Source: Tolypocladium sp. Sup5 PDA-1
Taxonomy: Eukaryota > Ascomycota > Sordariomycetes > Hypocreales > Ophiocordycipitaceae
Assembly (NCBI GenBank): GCA_000750105.3
Contig: JPHH03000013.1
Span: 248,001 to 312,000, forward strand
Direction: 5' to 3'
Length of the DNA stretch: 64,000 nt
Both the position numbers and the translations under genes were made by a program. A model generated the notes under the pieces. It did not search any database, was not told where the DNA came from, and saw nothing but the letters and a program-made list of their open reading frames with translations. Positions 46,850-57,042 of this stretch are shown in pieces; within the stretch, counting starts at the first letter, position 1, and every line of letters starts with the position of its first letter.

Positions 46850-47161
46850 AGTGCTGGCACAGACCCCGGATTAGAAAAGAAAAAACCCATGAAAAGACGG
46901 AGGAGGACGAGGGACTTGGTTAGCAAGTATGGGGCATCTAGAGCCTCGAGAACAGATGGTCCCCTATCTGTTCACAGTCTTGGCCATCAAGTTCTTGGTT
47001 TTCCTCCCATTTTTGGGATGGCCTTTGCTACCTCTTCTTGTTCTTTATCTCTTTGAATTACTATGTGAGAGCCTTGTCAGTCTGCTTGGGCAGGCACTGC
47101 CTTTCCTCTTACACGACGTCCCGTTGCTCTCGGCCCTTGGAGTGTTCGTTCTCCCTCAACA
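46850..47161 (-). repeat. LTR-like dispersed repeat, copy 3 (inverted)
   Basis: Read on the minus strand from 47161, it begins TGTTGAGGGAGAACGAACAC and then carries GGCCGAGAGCAACGGGACG, GGGAGGAAAACCAAG and GGGGACCATCTG. It ends with GGTCTGTGCCAGCAC near 46850, matching the end of copy 1. It lies next to an AT-rich decayed island. The end boundary is approximate. Confidence 0.65.
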
Positions 47162-48021
47162 AGTTATGCACGTGACTTATCACGTGGTATCTACCTAGTA
47201 TTTAGGTAGTAGATAACGTACTTCGTACGCCAGACAGCTAGTTGGATAGGACAAGCTTTACTCCTCCATCTCTCGCCAGTGCGTGACTGTCGTAGAGCCT
47301 CTAACATGCCACTCGTGCGGGTGAAGTTTAAAATGGGCCAATCCTACCTACTGTAAATGGGCAGGATCTGGCACAACTCGCGCCACAACTCGTACGAAGT
47401 AATGATATTACTACGGACTACCTTCCATTCAATTCGAGGTTCTCGAATAGCTGGTAGTGTCTCAGATGTCCGGGTCAAGACTCACCATGTTGTTCCGAGC
47501 GTGATACCGAAGAGTCGATACCACGTGCTGAACGCTCTGCGATGCTGCATCTTGTGCTGCGCGCGAAACGAAGCCATGATGTCGACGACTTGGAAAGAGG
47601 CGCGTTTTAGCGCGCGCAGGACCCTGGATCGGCGCTGCAGCCGCTAAAGCCACACGCAGATGCCCCTCCATGTCGCAATTCTGAATTTTGCGCATCGCTG
47701 GAGGTGGCTTTCCATGACAAATCGAGCCACAATCAATCACTCAATCACATCAGCCTCATGCCATACGCCCGAGTCTTTTGATTTCTCAACATTCCTCTCC
47801 ATGGCCCTGCCTTGACCGAAGCGGCTTTCGGCGGCGAGCTTCGACGCCGAGGTGTCCCCACTTGAATCCGGCTCGGCCCCATCTTATCGTCTTATATCTG
47901 CGGGCGCGCGCATTATCGTTCGATCCGCTTCGCGACTTGCGACTCTACAATCTACATAGCGACGAGCAACAAGCAAGGACAACAAGAGCAGCACAGAGGA
48001 GGCGTCAGGATACCCGGCGCA
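47162..48021. other. Intergenic region upstream of the lactone oxidase gene
   Basis: No gene is visible. It contains two near-palindromic words, TACTTCGTA at 47219-47227 and TACGAAGTA at 47393-47401, and the promoter of the oxidase gene. Confidence 0.5.
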
Positions 48022-49572
48022 ATGCATCCTCTCGTGGCTGCCGAGCTGCAGGGCCACGGCGACGACGACATCCCGTTTCGCGCGACGACCCGCCACGTCC
48101 ACCGCACCTGGGCCAGGACCTTCTCCTCGCTCCCCGAGCTCTACATCCAGCCCGAGTCGCTGGCCGAGGTCGAAAAGGTCGTCGCGCTCGCTCGGAGATG
48201 CCGCCGCCGCGTCGTCACCACGGGCTGCGGCCACTCGCCGTCCAACATCACCTGCACGTCGAGCTGGATGGTCAACCTCGACGGGTTCAACAGGGTCCTC
48301 GCCGTGGACGCCGAGACGGGCGTCGTGGCAGTGCAGAGCGGCATCCGGCTGTACACGCTGTGCGAGGAGCTCGAGAGACGTGGCTGGGCCATGCCCAACC
48401 TGGGCAGCATCAACCAGCAGTCCATCGCCGGCGCCATATCCACGGGCACGCACGGCAGCAGCCTGCGCCACGGCCTCATGTCCGAGGACGTTGTTTCCCT
48501 CAAGATCACGCTCGCGAGCGGCGTCACCGAGTCCTGCTCCGCCGACACGAACCCGGAGCTGTTCCGGGCCGCTCTCCTGTCGCTCGGCGCACTGGGCATC
48601 ATCACCGAGGTCACCCTGCGCGCCGTGCCCGCCTTCACCCTCCGGTGGCAGCAGACCATCGACACCGACTACAAGCTGTTTGAGGCGTGGCCCTATGAGC
48701 TGTGGATACAGAGCGAGTTCGTCCGCGTCTGGTGGTTCCCCTACACGAGGCGCGCCGTGCTGTGGCAGGCCGAGAAGACGACAGAGCCCGAGGTCGACCT
48801 GCCCGTGAGCTACTACGATGGCTCCCTGGGATACTACGTATACCACAACCTCCTCTACCTGGCGCAGCACACCCCGCGAATCCTTCCCTGGGTCGAGTGG
48901 TTCGTCTTCGGGATGCAGTATGGCTTCCGCAACGGCTCGACAACGACGGCGGTCCAGCCGAGCCGCAAGGCCCTGTTGATGAACTGCCTCTACTCGCAGT
49001 TTGTCAACGAGTGGGCGATTCCGCTGCACAAGGGCCCGGAAGCACTTCGACGGCTGAGCTCCTGGCTGAACCACCTGACGCCAGACGACCCTGATTACGT
49101 CCCCCACAACATCCCCTTCTCGGCCGAGGGCCTGTACGTGCACGCTCCGGTCGAGGTCCGGGTCAGCGACACGACCCTCACGTCCAACGTCCGGCCGTTT
49201 CTGGATCCTACCGTCGAGGACGGGCCGACGCTGTACCTCAACGCGACGCTGTACCGGCCATACTGGCGCGATCCGCCTTGCCGAGAGCGCTACTACGAGG
49301 CCTTCGAGTGGCTCATGAAGGATCTCGGCGGGCGGCCGCACTGGGCCAAGAATTTCGAGACGTACCGGCCAGACATTGAGGCAATGTACGGCAAGGACCT
49401 GGAGGAGTTCCGGCGCGTTCGCGACGAGGTCGACCCGGAGGGCATGTTTGTCGGTCCGTGGCACAGAGACCGCGTCATTGCAGAGGGCTCCAAGCTGGAG
49501 CTGGAAGAGGTCGAGACGTCGCGGCAGAAGGCACCTGGCGGTGGCTTGAGGACCTTTGGACAGATTAATTAA
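48022..49572 (+). CDS. ALO1: D-arabinono-1,4-lactone oxidase
   Basis: This intronless gene of 516 residues encodes the FAD enzyme (EC 1.1.3.37) that makes the last step of D-erythroascorbate synthesis, in the mitochondrial outer membrane in yeast. The VAO-type FAD domain is clear: VVTTGCGHSPSN with His71 as the covalent FAD attachment site, then SINQQSIAGAISTGTHGSS. The C-terminal ALO domain has the sugar-lactone oxidase HWAK motif in GGRPHWAKNF and the closing DPEGMFVGPWH. Length matches yeast Alo1 (about 526). The start MHPLVAAELQGHG is the first ATG in a long open frame. A 526-codon open frame on the opposite strand is a GC-rich shadow. Confidence 0.95.
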   Translation: MHPLVAAELQGHGDDDIPFRATTRHVHRTWARTFSSLPELYIQPESLAEVEKVVALARRCRRRVVTTGCGHSPSNITCTSSWMVNLDGFNRVLAVDAETGVVAVQSGIRLYTLCEELERRGWAMPNLGSINQQSIAGAISTGTHGSSLRHGLMSEDVVSLKITLASGVTESCSADTNPELFRAALLSLGALGIITEVTLRAVPAFTLRWQQTIDTDYKLFEAWPYELWIQSEFVRVWWFPYTRRAVLWQAEKTTEPEVDLPVSYYDGSLGYYVYHNLLYLAQHTPRILPWVEWFVFGMQYGFRNGSTTTAVQPSRKALLMNCLYSQFVNEWAIPLHKGPEALRRLSSWLNHLTPDDPDYVPHNIPFSAEGLYVHAPVEVRVSDTTLTSNVRPFLDPTVEDGPTLYLNATLYRPYWRDPPCRERYYEAFEWLMKDLGGRPHWAKNFETYRPDIEAMYGKDLEEFRRVRDEVDPEGMFVGPWHRDRVIAEGSKLELEEVETSRQKAPGGGLRTFGQIN

Positions 49573-50644
49573 GTAGTTGCGTATTTGCTTGGGGCTTTAG
49601 CGGGGCGAACGAGTCTTTTATGACGAGACGGACACCGATGATATAGATGGACATGCATGCATGCTTATAGACGACATACTCACGCACCAAGCTCTTGCAC
49701 GCGAAGCATGTGACTGGCACGAAATGCGGAACCAAGAAAGGACCCTGCCGAGACGTGGCGGTATTCGGCCGAGATGCAGGTCAGCAGCCAGGCTTCGTGT
49801 TTGTTGCGTACGCGGTCGCGGGTACTGGTTCCGATCTACCAGTAGTTCCCTTGGTCAATTCAAGCTTTTCGTAGGGCTGATGGGCGAGCTTACGCCATGC
49901 GTTGACACCAATGGCCCACCAGTTAGTTCCCTTTTGGCGAGACGCGCAATTCGGCGAGATGATTCGAATCAGCGGCAATTGAGTGTTCTCTCAGAGGAGA
50001 CTGCTGAGTCTGAAGAATACGGAAGAAGCAACTCCGTACCGGCTTGTTCCTCTTGGCTCGAACTGCAAACATGGAGACTACAATGGGCTCCTGACAGTTG
50101 GTTGATTGCCCCCAGGCATCAATCAGCAAGGTGTCTGCAACTCCGGAGATGACAGCCCCCCGTGGACCCCGAAGCCGTCCGGGGCCCCGAACCGCCCGCA
50201 TCAACGCCGCGCAACGAGACGACACGACACGCACGTCGCCGCCTAGCACGGGATGCTCGTCGGCGCCAACCCGAAAGACGCAGGTGCTGGCTGCACCCAC
50301 GGCGCTTGACTCACTGGAAGACGGAAACCCTTTGTCCGTCGTCGCCATGTGTTGCGTGGGTTCGCTGACACAGCTGCTGCCTCTCCGGGGGTCGACGGCT
50401 ACGGGTCCCGAGAGACGGTCGCGATCTGGCCTTGGTACCTGGGCTGGTATATCAGGCTGTTGGAGCGCTGCCATGTGCTTTGAATATCATTGTATGCATT
50501 TTCTCTGAATCTCTGGTGTCCTTCAGCGTCTTGCTCTGCATTTCTCAACAACGGCCTTGACTGCATCTACGAGGCGTTGGGTATAGAGCTTCCCGCGTTA
50601 ATTCGACTTACACGCTTTAATCAACACACTCCCTCCCTCCCGCC
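49573..50644. other. Intergenic region
   Basis: About 1 kb has no supported gene. The open frames on both strands are short and motif-free. It should hold the oxidase 3' UTR and the ABC transporter promoter. Confidence 0.5.
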
Positions 50645-53600
50645 ATGGGCGACGGCGGCGACGACACCTTTGGTCCCCATCTCCCGGGCGTCTTCGACTT
50701 CACCGTCCTCTTCGAGCAGACCATCCTCTCCCTCCTGCCGACGTGTCTCTTCATCGTCCTCGCCCCGTTCCGCGTCTCCGCGCTCCTCCGCCATGAGGAC
50801 CGCGTCCGGTCCGGGCCGCACCTGTGGGCGAAACTGGTAAGCTGCCAACGAGCTCGTGCTCTGAACTGCGTCTGTGTCTGACTTGCTTCGTAGGCGGCTA
50901 TAGCGGTGTACTTTTCTCTCCAGGTAGCCCTCGTCGCGCTGTGGTCCCTGTCCTCGACGCCCCGGACGCGGACATCCCTCGCCGAAGCCGCCATCGGCAT
51001 CCTCGAAGCCGTCGCCATTGCCGCAACGTCCTACGTCGAGCACCGCAAGTCCATCAAGCCAGCCGCCCTGCTCAACGGCTACCTCCTGCTCTCCATCATC
51101 CTCGACATCGCCTCGGCGCGGACGTACTGGCTCCGACCCGGCCTGCGCGCCGTGGCGGGCGTGTACACGGTGTCGCTCGTCGTCAAGGCCCTGCTGCTCG
51201 TCCTCGAGGAGTCGCCGAAGAAGCGCCTCATCATCAACGAGAAAGATGCGGCGTCGGAGACGGTCGCGGGCGTGGTCAGCAGGGGTGTCTTTTGGTGGCT
51301 CAACTCGTTGCTCTTTACGGGCGCGAGGGTGCTCCTCGGTGTCGACGATATCGGGACCATTCAGCACAAGTTTGACTCGCGCCGGCTGCTGGACCAGCTC
51401 GAGCAGGTGTGGGACAAGGGTAAGAATCTGACGTTCATTGTGACAGCCCGTCCTCAACACCAGGCTTCAAACTAACACCGCGTAGATCCCAAGACCGGCA
51501 CATGGAGCCTCATGAAGTGCACCTTTCTCGCCTACAAGTGGCAGTTTTTCGCCGGCATCGCCCCGCGGCTGCTCTTCACGGGCTTCACTTTCGCGCAGCC
51601 CTTCCTCATCAACGCCGTCGTCGACTTCGTGGGCGCCCAGCGGTCCGAGGACGTCGCGGGCAGCCTCATCGGCGCGACGGCGCTCGTCTACGTCGGCATG
51701 GCCGTCTCCAACGCGCTGTACAAGCACATGACGTACCAGCTGCTGACCATGTACCGCGGCGGCCTGGCGTCGCTCGTCTTCAAGAAAACGCTCGCGCTGC
51801 GGTCGGCGAGCGTCAGGGAGGCGGCGCCGGTGACGCTGATGAGCACGGACATCGAGGCCATTGTCATGGCGGGCGATGCTATCCACGATATCTGGGCGAG
51901 TGTTATAGAGATTCCGGTTGCGATTTACATGCTGTATCGGCATGTTGGCGTGCCAAGCTTGTTTATCCTCATCCCTGGGTTCAGTAAGTTCTCTTACGCC
52001 GGTCCTGTTGCACCATATTTAGCAGAGACGTCTGACAAGCTCCCAGTCACCTCCGGCGCCGGCGCCCTGATCTCGCCCGCCATGGGCCCGGCCAGAGTCA
52101 AGTGGAACAAGGCCATCCAGGAGCGCGTCGGCTCCGTGTCGAGCATGCTGAGCCAGATCAAGGGCGTCAAGATGATGGGCCTGACCGACTTCTTCCACAA
52201 CCTGCTGCGCAGGCTCAGGGCCGACGAGCTCAAGCTCTCCGTGAGCTTTCGCTGGATCCTGATCCAGCTCAACGCCATGGGTAAGTCTAGACCCGCCGGT
52301 TTTTGGTGCAATAGTATCAGCTTACTGACGTTGACTCTCAGCAATGGCGTCGGAAGACCTCACCCCGGTCATCATCATCCTCGCCGCCATCTTCTGGACA
52401 AAGGCGGACCAGGGGCTGACCGTCGCCGAGGCCTTTACCTCGCTGTCCATCATCAGCATCGCCGCCGCACCGCTCGTCAACATCCTCATCTCCATTGTCC
52501 AGCTGTTTGGCGCCATCGGCTGCTTCACTCGTCTCCAGGCATTCCTGCTCCTCGAGGAGCGCAAGGACTCCCGTGAGATGGTTCCGTCGCGGTCTCACTC
52601 GACCCCGTCGACGTCTCACCGATCATCGCGCCTCATCGATGAGAGCTCCAAGCTGCCGCCTTCCATTACAGATGTAGAGCTCGACACTCTCCACGAGGCC
52701 GAGGACGCGAGTTTGACTGCCAAGGGGTCCATCGCGGCAGTAACAATCGAGGATGCCAACTTCGTGGTCGGAGAGGAAGTAGAGGTGCTTCACGACATTG
52801 ACATGGCCTTCCCCACTGGTGCCATCTCCATGATCGTCGGCCGTGTGGGATGCGGCAAGTCATCTCTGCTAAGGGCCATCGCCGGCGAGTTGACCATGAC
52901 AAAGGGGCGCATCGCCACCAACGTCAGCTCCATGGCCTACTGTGATCAAGCCCCGTGGCTGCAAAACGTGTCCATCAGAGACAATATCCTCGGCCAGTCG
53001 CCCCTCGATGAGAAGTGGCTGAACACGGTCATCGAGGCCTGTGCGCTGGACGAAGACATTAGACAGTTTCCACTTGGAGATCTGACCATTGTTGGCTCCG
53101 GTGGGGTTTCTCTCAGCGGTGGACAGAAACAGCGAGTAGTGAGTTTAACTATGTCGTTCCAATTCCTGTTCTATCCTTGCTAACAGTCGTAGGCCCTGGC
53201 TCGTGCCGTTTATTCCCATCGGAGCCTCCTGTTGCTAGACGACGTGTTCAGCGGCCTGGACAACACAACCTCCAAGGCCGTCTTCCAGAGACTATTGGGA
53301 GCAGACGGCCTCCTCCGAAAGAGCAAGGCCACAGTCATTCTAGCCACCAACCACGGTAAGTCACCTTTATCCAACAAGTAGCTTTTCTACATGTACTCAC
53401 TCAAGTCACAGTCAACTTCCTCCCCGCCGCAGATTGCGTCACCATGCTGCAGCAGGGCCGCGTCCTCCACAACCAGGTCCCCTATGACTCGGTCGATCCC
53501 TCGGAATGGGGCGTCCTGGACAGCGACTCCGACGCCAACACCACCGTGTCCGAGCCCGAAGACGAGGAGATGGAAGAGAAGGCGCACATCTCCCACAAGG

Positions 53601-55762
53601 AGGTTGCCAACCCGGCCAGGAAGACGGAGGCTGATCTGAGCCGCCAGACAGGAGACTTTGACTGCTACAAGATCTACCTGCGGTCCATCGGCATGGTAAC
53701 TCTGGTAATTCTCGTTGTCATGTCCATCGCCCACGTTGCCATGAACAAGATGCCCCGTATGTGTGTCCTAGTCTTATAACACGCGCTCGAGCGATGCTAA
53801 CAATACGGCAGAGGTCTGGTTGCGGCTGTGGACGGAGCAGGGTACTGGTTCGCGCAATCTCAGCTACATGGGAGGCTACATCGGCTTCGCTCTCGCATCC
53901 ACCGTGACTGGCGCGTTCAACATCGGGTACGCCTATCTGGAACCATACGTTTTCTTGAAGTTCTTGTTGTTCTAACAACGTCCCAGGTACTTTGTCGTCG
54001 TCGGGGTGCCAAGGTCGGCGAATCGTCTGCACGACATGCTGCTCAACACTGTTGTTCGGTTAGCTTCGACGACGAGCTGTAACTTCGGAATACAATACTG
54101 ATAGTATCCAGGGCTCCTTTTTCCTTCTTCACTAGCACCGACAGCGGCATCACCCTGAACCGGTGCGTGTCCATGTTCGTTTCCAGTGACATGGCGGTTC
54201 TAACAAGGATACAGATTCAGTCAGGATATGACACTCATCGACAACGCCCTCCCCTTGGCCTTTCTCAACGTGGCAGTCCGTACGTCTTCATCCCAGCATA
54301 TGCCCTTTCTCCATAGGTCATACCGTCCGTCTAACAAGCTCTTGCAGTGTCCCTCCGCGCCCTCGCCGAAACCGGGCTCATCGCCTCGGGCGCCAGCTAC
54401 GTCGGCGCCGCCATCCCCGTCTGCTTCGTCGCCCTCTACTTCGTGCAAAAGTACTACCTGCGCACGTCGCGCCAGATCCGGTTCCTCGACCTCGAGATGA
54501 AGTCGCCGCTGTACACGCAGTTCACCGAGACTCTCGCGGGCCTGTCCACGATCCGCGCCTTTGGCTGGTCGGGCGCCTTCCTGCGCGACAACCACGCGCG
54601 CCTCGACACCTCGCAGAAGCCCTTCTACACTATGTTCTGCATCCAGCGCTGGCTGCAGGTCGTGCTGGACCTGTTCGTCGCGGGCATGGCGCTCGTGCTC
54701 GTCGCGCTGGCGCTGCACCTGCCCGGCGGCGGCGCGAGCAAGGGGTCCGTCGGCCTGGCCATGGTGAACCTCATTGGCTTCAACCAGACGCTGACGCTGG
54801 TGATTGACCAGTGGACGAGGCTGGAGACGTCGCTGGGGGCGATTGCGCGGTTGAAGTGGTTCATGAAGAATACCCCTGATGAGAATAGGGAGGAGGAGCG
54901 GGAGGAGCCGGCGAGTGACTGGCCGGCTCAGGGGGCGATTGTGCTGAAGGATGTCGTGGCTTCGTACAGGTGAGTCTTCAACGAGTTCCAACGTACTTGG
55001 AAGAGATTAATACTAACTCGACTTGTAGCGACGAAACCGAGCCCGTACTGCGCGGCGTTTCTCTCACCATCAAGCCTGGCCAGAAGGTCGGCATCTGCGG
55101 CCGCTCCGGAAGGTAAACAACCCCCTGAATCCCTTCACTCACCCATCACTAACACTCACCCCAGCGGCAAATCCTCCCTCATCCTCACCCTCGCCCGCCT
55201 CCTAGACCTCCGCTCCGGCAGCATCACCATCGACACCCACTCCCTCACCACCCTCCCCCGGCAGACCATCCGGTCCCGCCTCACCACCCTCCCCCAGGAC
55301 GCCATCCAGCTCGCCGGCAGCGTACGGCACAACCTCGACCCGCAGGGCCTCATACAGGCCGACGCCCCGCTCGAGGACGTCCTGCGCAAGACCGCCATCT
55401 GGCCCGCCGTCGAGGCCCGCGGCGGCCTCGACGCCGATATGGACGAGCTCGGCTTCTCGGCCGGCCAGCTGCAGCTCTTCTGCCTCGCGCGCGCGCTGCT
55501 CTCGCGCGGCGCCGTCGTGCTGCTCGACGAGGCGACGAGCAGCGTCGACAGGCAAACGGACGATGAGGTGCGCCGCGTCATCCGCGAGGAGATGCAGGGG
55601 CGGACGGTGGTCGAGGTGGCGCATAGGCTGGAGCTCGTGCGCGGGTGCGACCTCGTCGTTGTCATGAGCGAGGGCAGGGTCCAGGAGTCGGGTCATCCGG
55701 ATGAGTTGCTGGGGAGGTCGTCGTCTGCGTTCCGGGCTCTGTGGGAGAGTCAGGGGCTGTGA
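50645..55762 (+). CDS. ABC transporter, ABCC (multidrug-resistance-associated) subfamily
   Basis: Fourteen exons: 50645-50836, 50894-51419, 51486-51983, 52047-52280, 52342-53138, 53193-53355, 53412-53756, 53812-53926, 53987-54058, 54112-54162, 54215-54279, 54348-54969, 55029-55112, 55165-55762; 1453 residues. The order is TMD0, TMD1, NBD1, TMD2, NBD2. NBD1 has Walker A GRVGCGKSS (about 650), signature LSGGQKQR and Walker B LLLLDDVFSGLD, with the Asp in place of Glu common in ABCC NBD1. NBD2 has GRSGSGKSS (about 1251), a degenerate signature FSAGQLQLFCLARA, Walker B VVLLDEATSSVD and the switch His in VAHRLE. TMD2 is split by many small exons (51-115 bases). It probably exports conjugates or drugs at plasma membrane or vacuole; the substrate is unknown. 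Confidence 0.93.
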
Positions 55763-57042
55763 GCCACGACAGAGATATGACGAGAAGGGTGGGAGAGTAG
55801 GGGCAAAAGATTAGCAAAGAAAATATCCGGCGCAAGCCATGACCTTGAATAAAAGCAATTATAAACACCACCGCCTATACGAAGTAGTCCAAACCACCAG
55901 GTGAACTCGGCGCTTACTCTTGGAGAGTCCTGCACGGCAAGGAAGGTTTTTTCTCTCCAATAACTTCGAAAACTTTGAACAACCACTCAGTTAGCACCTA
56001 CTGCCTGCTATCCAGGGAGGTTGGAGCCAAATGGACCTGCGACACTGCGGGTAAGCATTCCAGGCCGTTGCCAGTGCCGGCTGAGCTGCAAGGCCTAGGC
56101 CGAGGGAATGGATTGCCAGGAGAGGCACAGCATCACATTAGCAGCTGGAAATTACCCACGCGGGCCGATCCGCTTTGCCGGGGAGCGCGGGAGCGACGTG
56201 GAGCTACCGGGAGCTAGGGTGCGCGTCAGGGGAGGTGCCACCTGCGCGGACCGCAAACGCTTCGAACCGAATCGACTTCCACGTACTAATACCACGGTTA
56301 CGGCTGAGGTTGCGGCCTCGGGTTGGCAGTACGCATCGCCTGGCGCCTCAATGCTTGGCTTTCGCCTCCGTTATGACGGACAGACAGGAGTCCACTCAGC
56401 CTTGAATAGTACAGATCCATCGCAGCGTCGACCGTTGGCGGCTGCTCCGAAACCTCCAAGATATATTCCACGGCTGGGAAAATACAGCTTGAGTGCAAGT
56501 ACATTGCATAATGAAACGGCACGTCAACAATCTTCCCCGTGGGAGAGGACTGCCACCATGTTAACGACGCGCAGCGTGCTGTTACGAGGAATGGCGGCTG
56601 CGGACAGGCGGCGATACGATGGCGAGCTGAGGGCTTACTATGTAAGATCGACTCGCTGCGTATATGTCGGCTAAAAACGAGAGACGTTTGAGACGAGATG
56701 TTGGTTTTACTTGAGATGGTATCCCGGAGGGCAATGGGCTGCTGAGGTGATTGGGATCTGTGAGAGCCAACGTATGGCACTCGTTTTCCGTCAGCCCTGA
56801 TGAACGACCTCAGCTTCCCGCCAACCCCCTGCCGCTCAACAGGCATCAGCTGAACGCTGAGCGGTGGCATAGCCACTCTGGAGTCTCGTTCGTTTGTGAC
56901 AAGGCCTAACCCCGCATCTGAGCCGACTCCCTCACTCAAGGGCATGTGTCGTGACACCGTCAAGACTCCAGCCTGCGCCGTGTAGTGTCGTCACGACTGG
57001 TGGGCTCTTTCGTGCGTGTTCCGCAGGCGTCAGCCTCGCACA
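55763..57042. other. Intergenic region
   Basis: About 1.3 kb has no supported gene. A TACGAAGTA word sits at 55878-55886. Overlapping open frames at 56100-56960 on both strands have no motifs. Confidence 0.5.

Noticed and set aside
46757..47198. Hydrophobic plus-strand open frames that look like a small membrane protein
   Set aside because: They lie inside the inverted LTR-like repeat; the hydrophobic character comes from the reverse complement of its purine-rich blocks.
47884..49464. A 526-codon open frame antisense to the lactone oxidase gene
   Set aside because: Same GC-rich shadow effect; no domain is visible, and the sense frame has all ALO motifs.
55029..55762. NBD2 signature FSAGQ as a sign of a dead ABC site
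   Set aside because: A degenerate but similar signature is common in fungal ABCC NBD2, and Walker A, Walker B and the switch His are intact.
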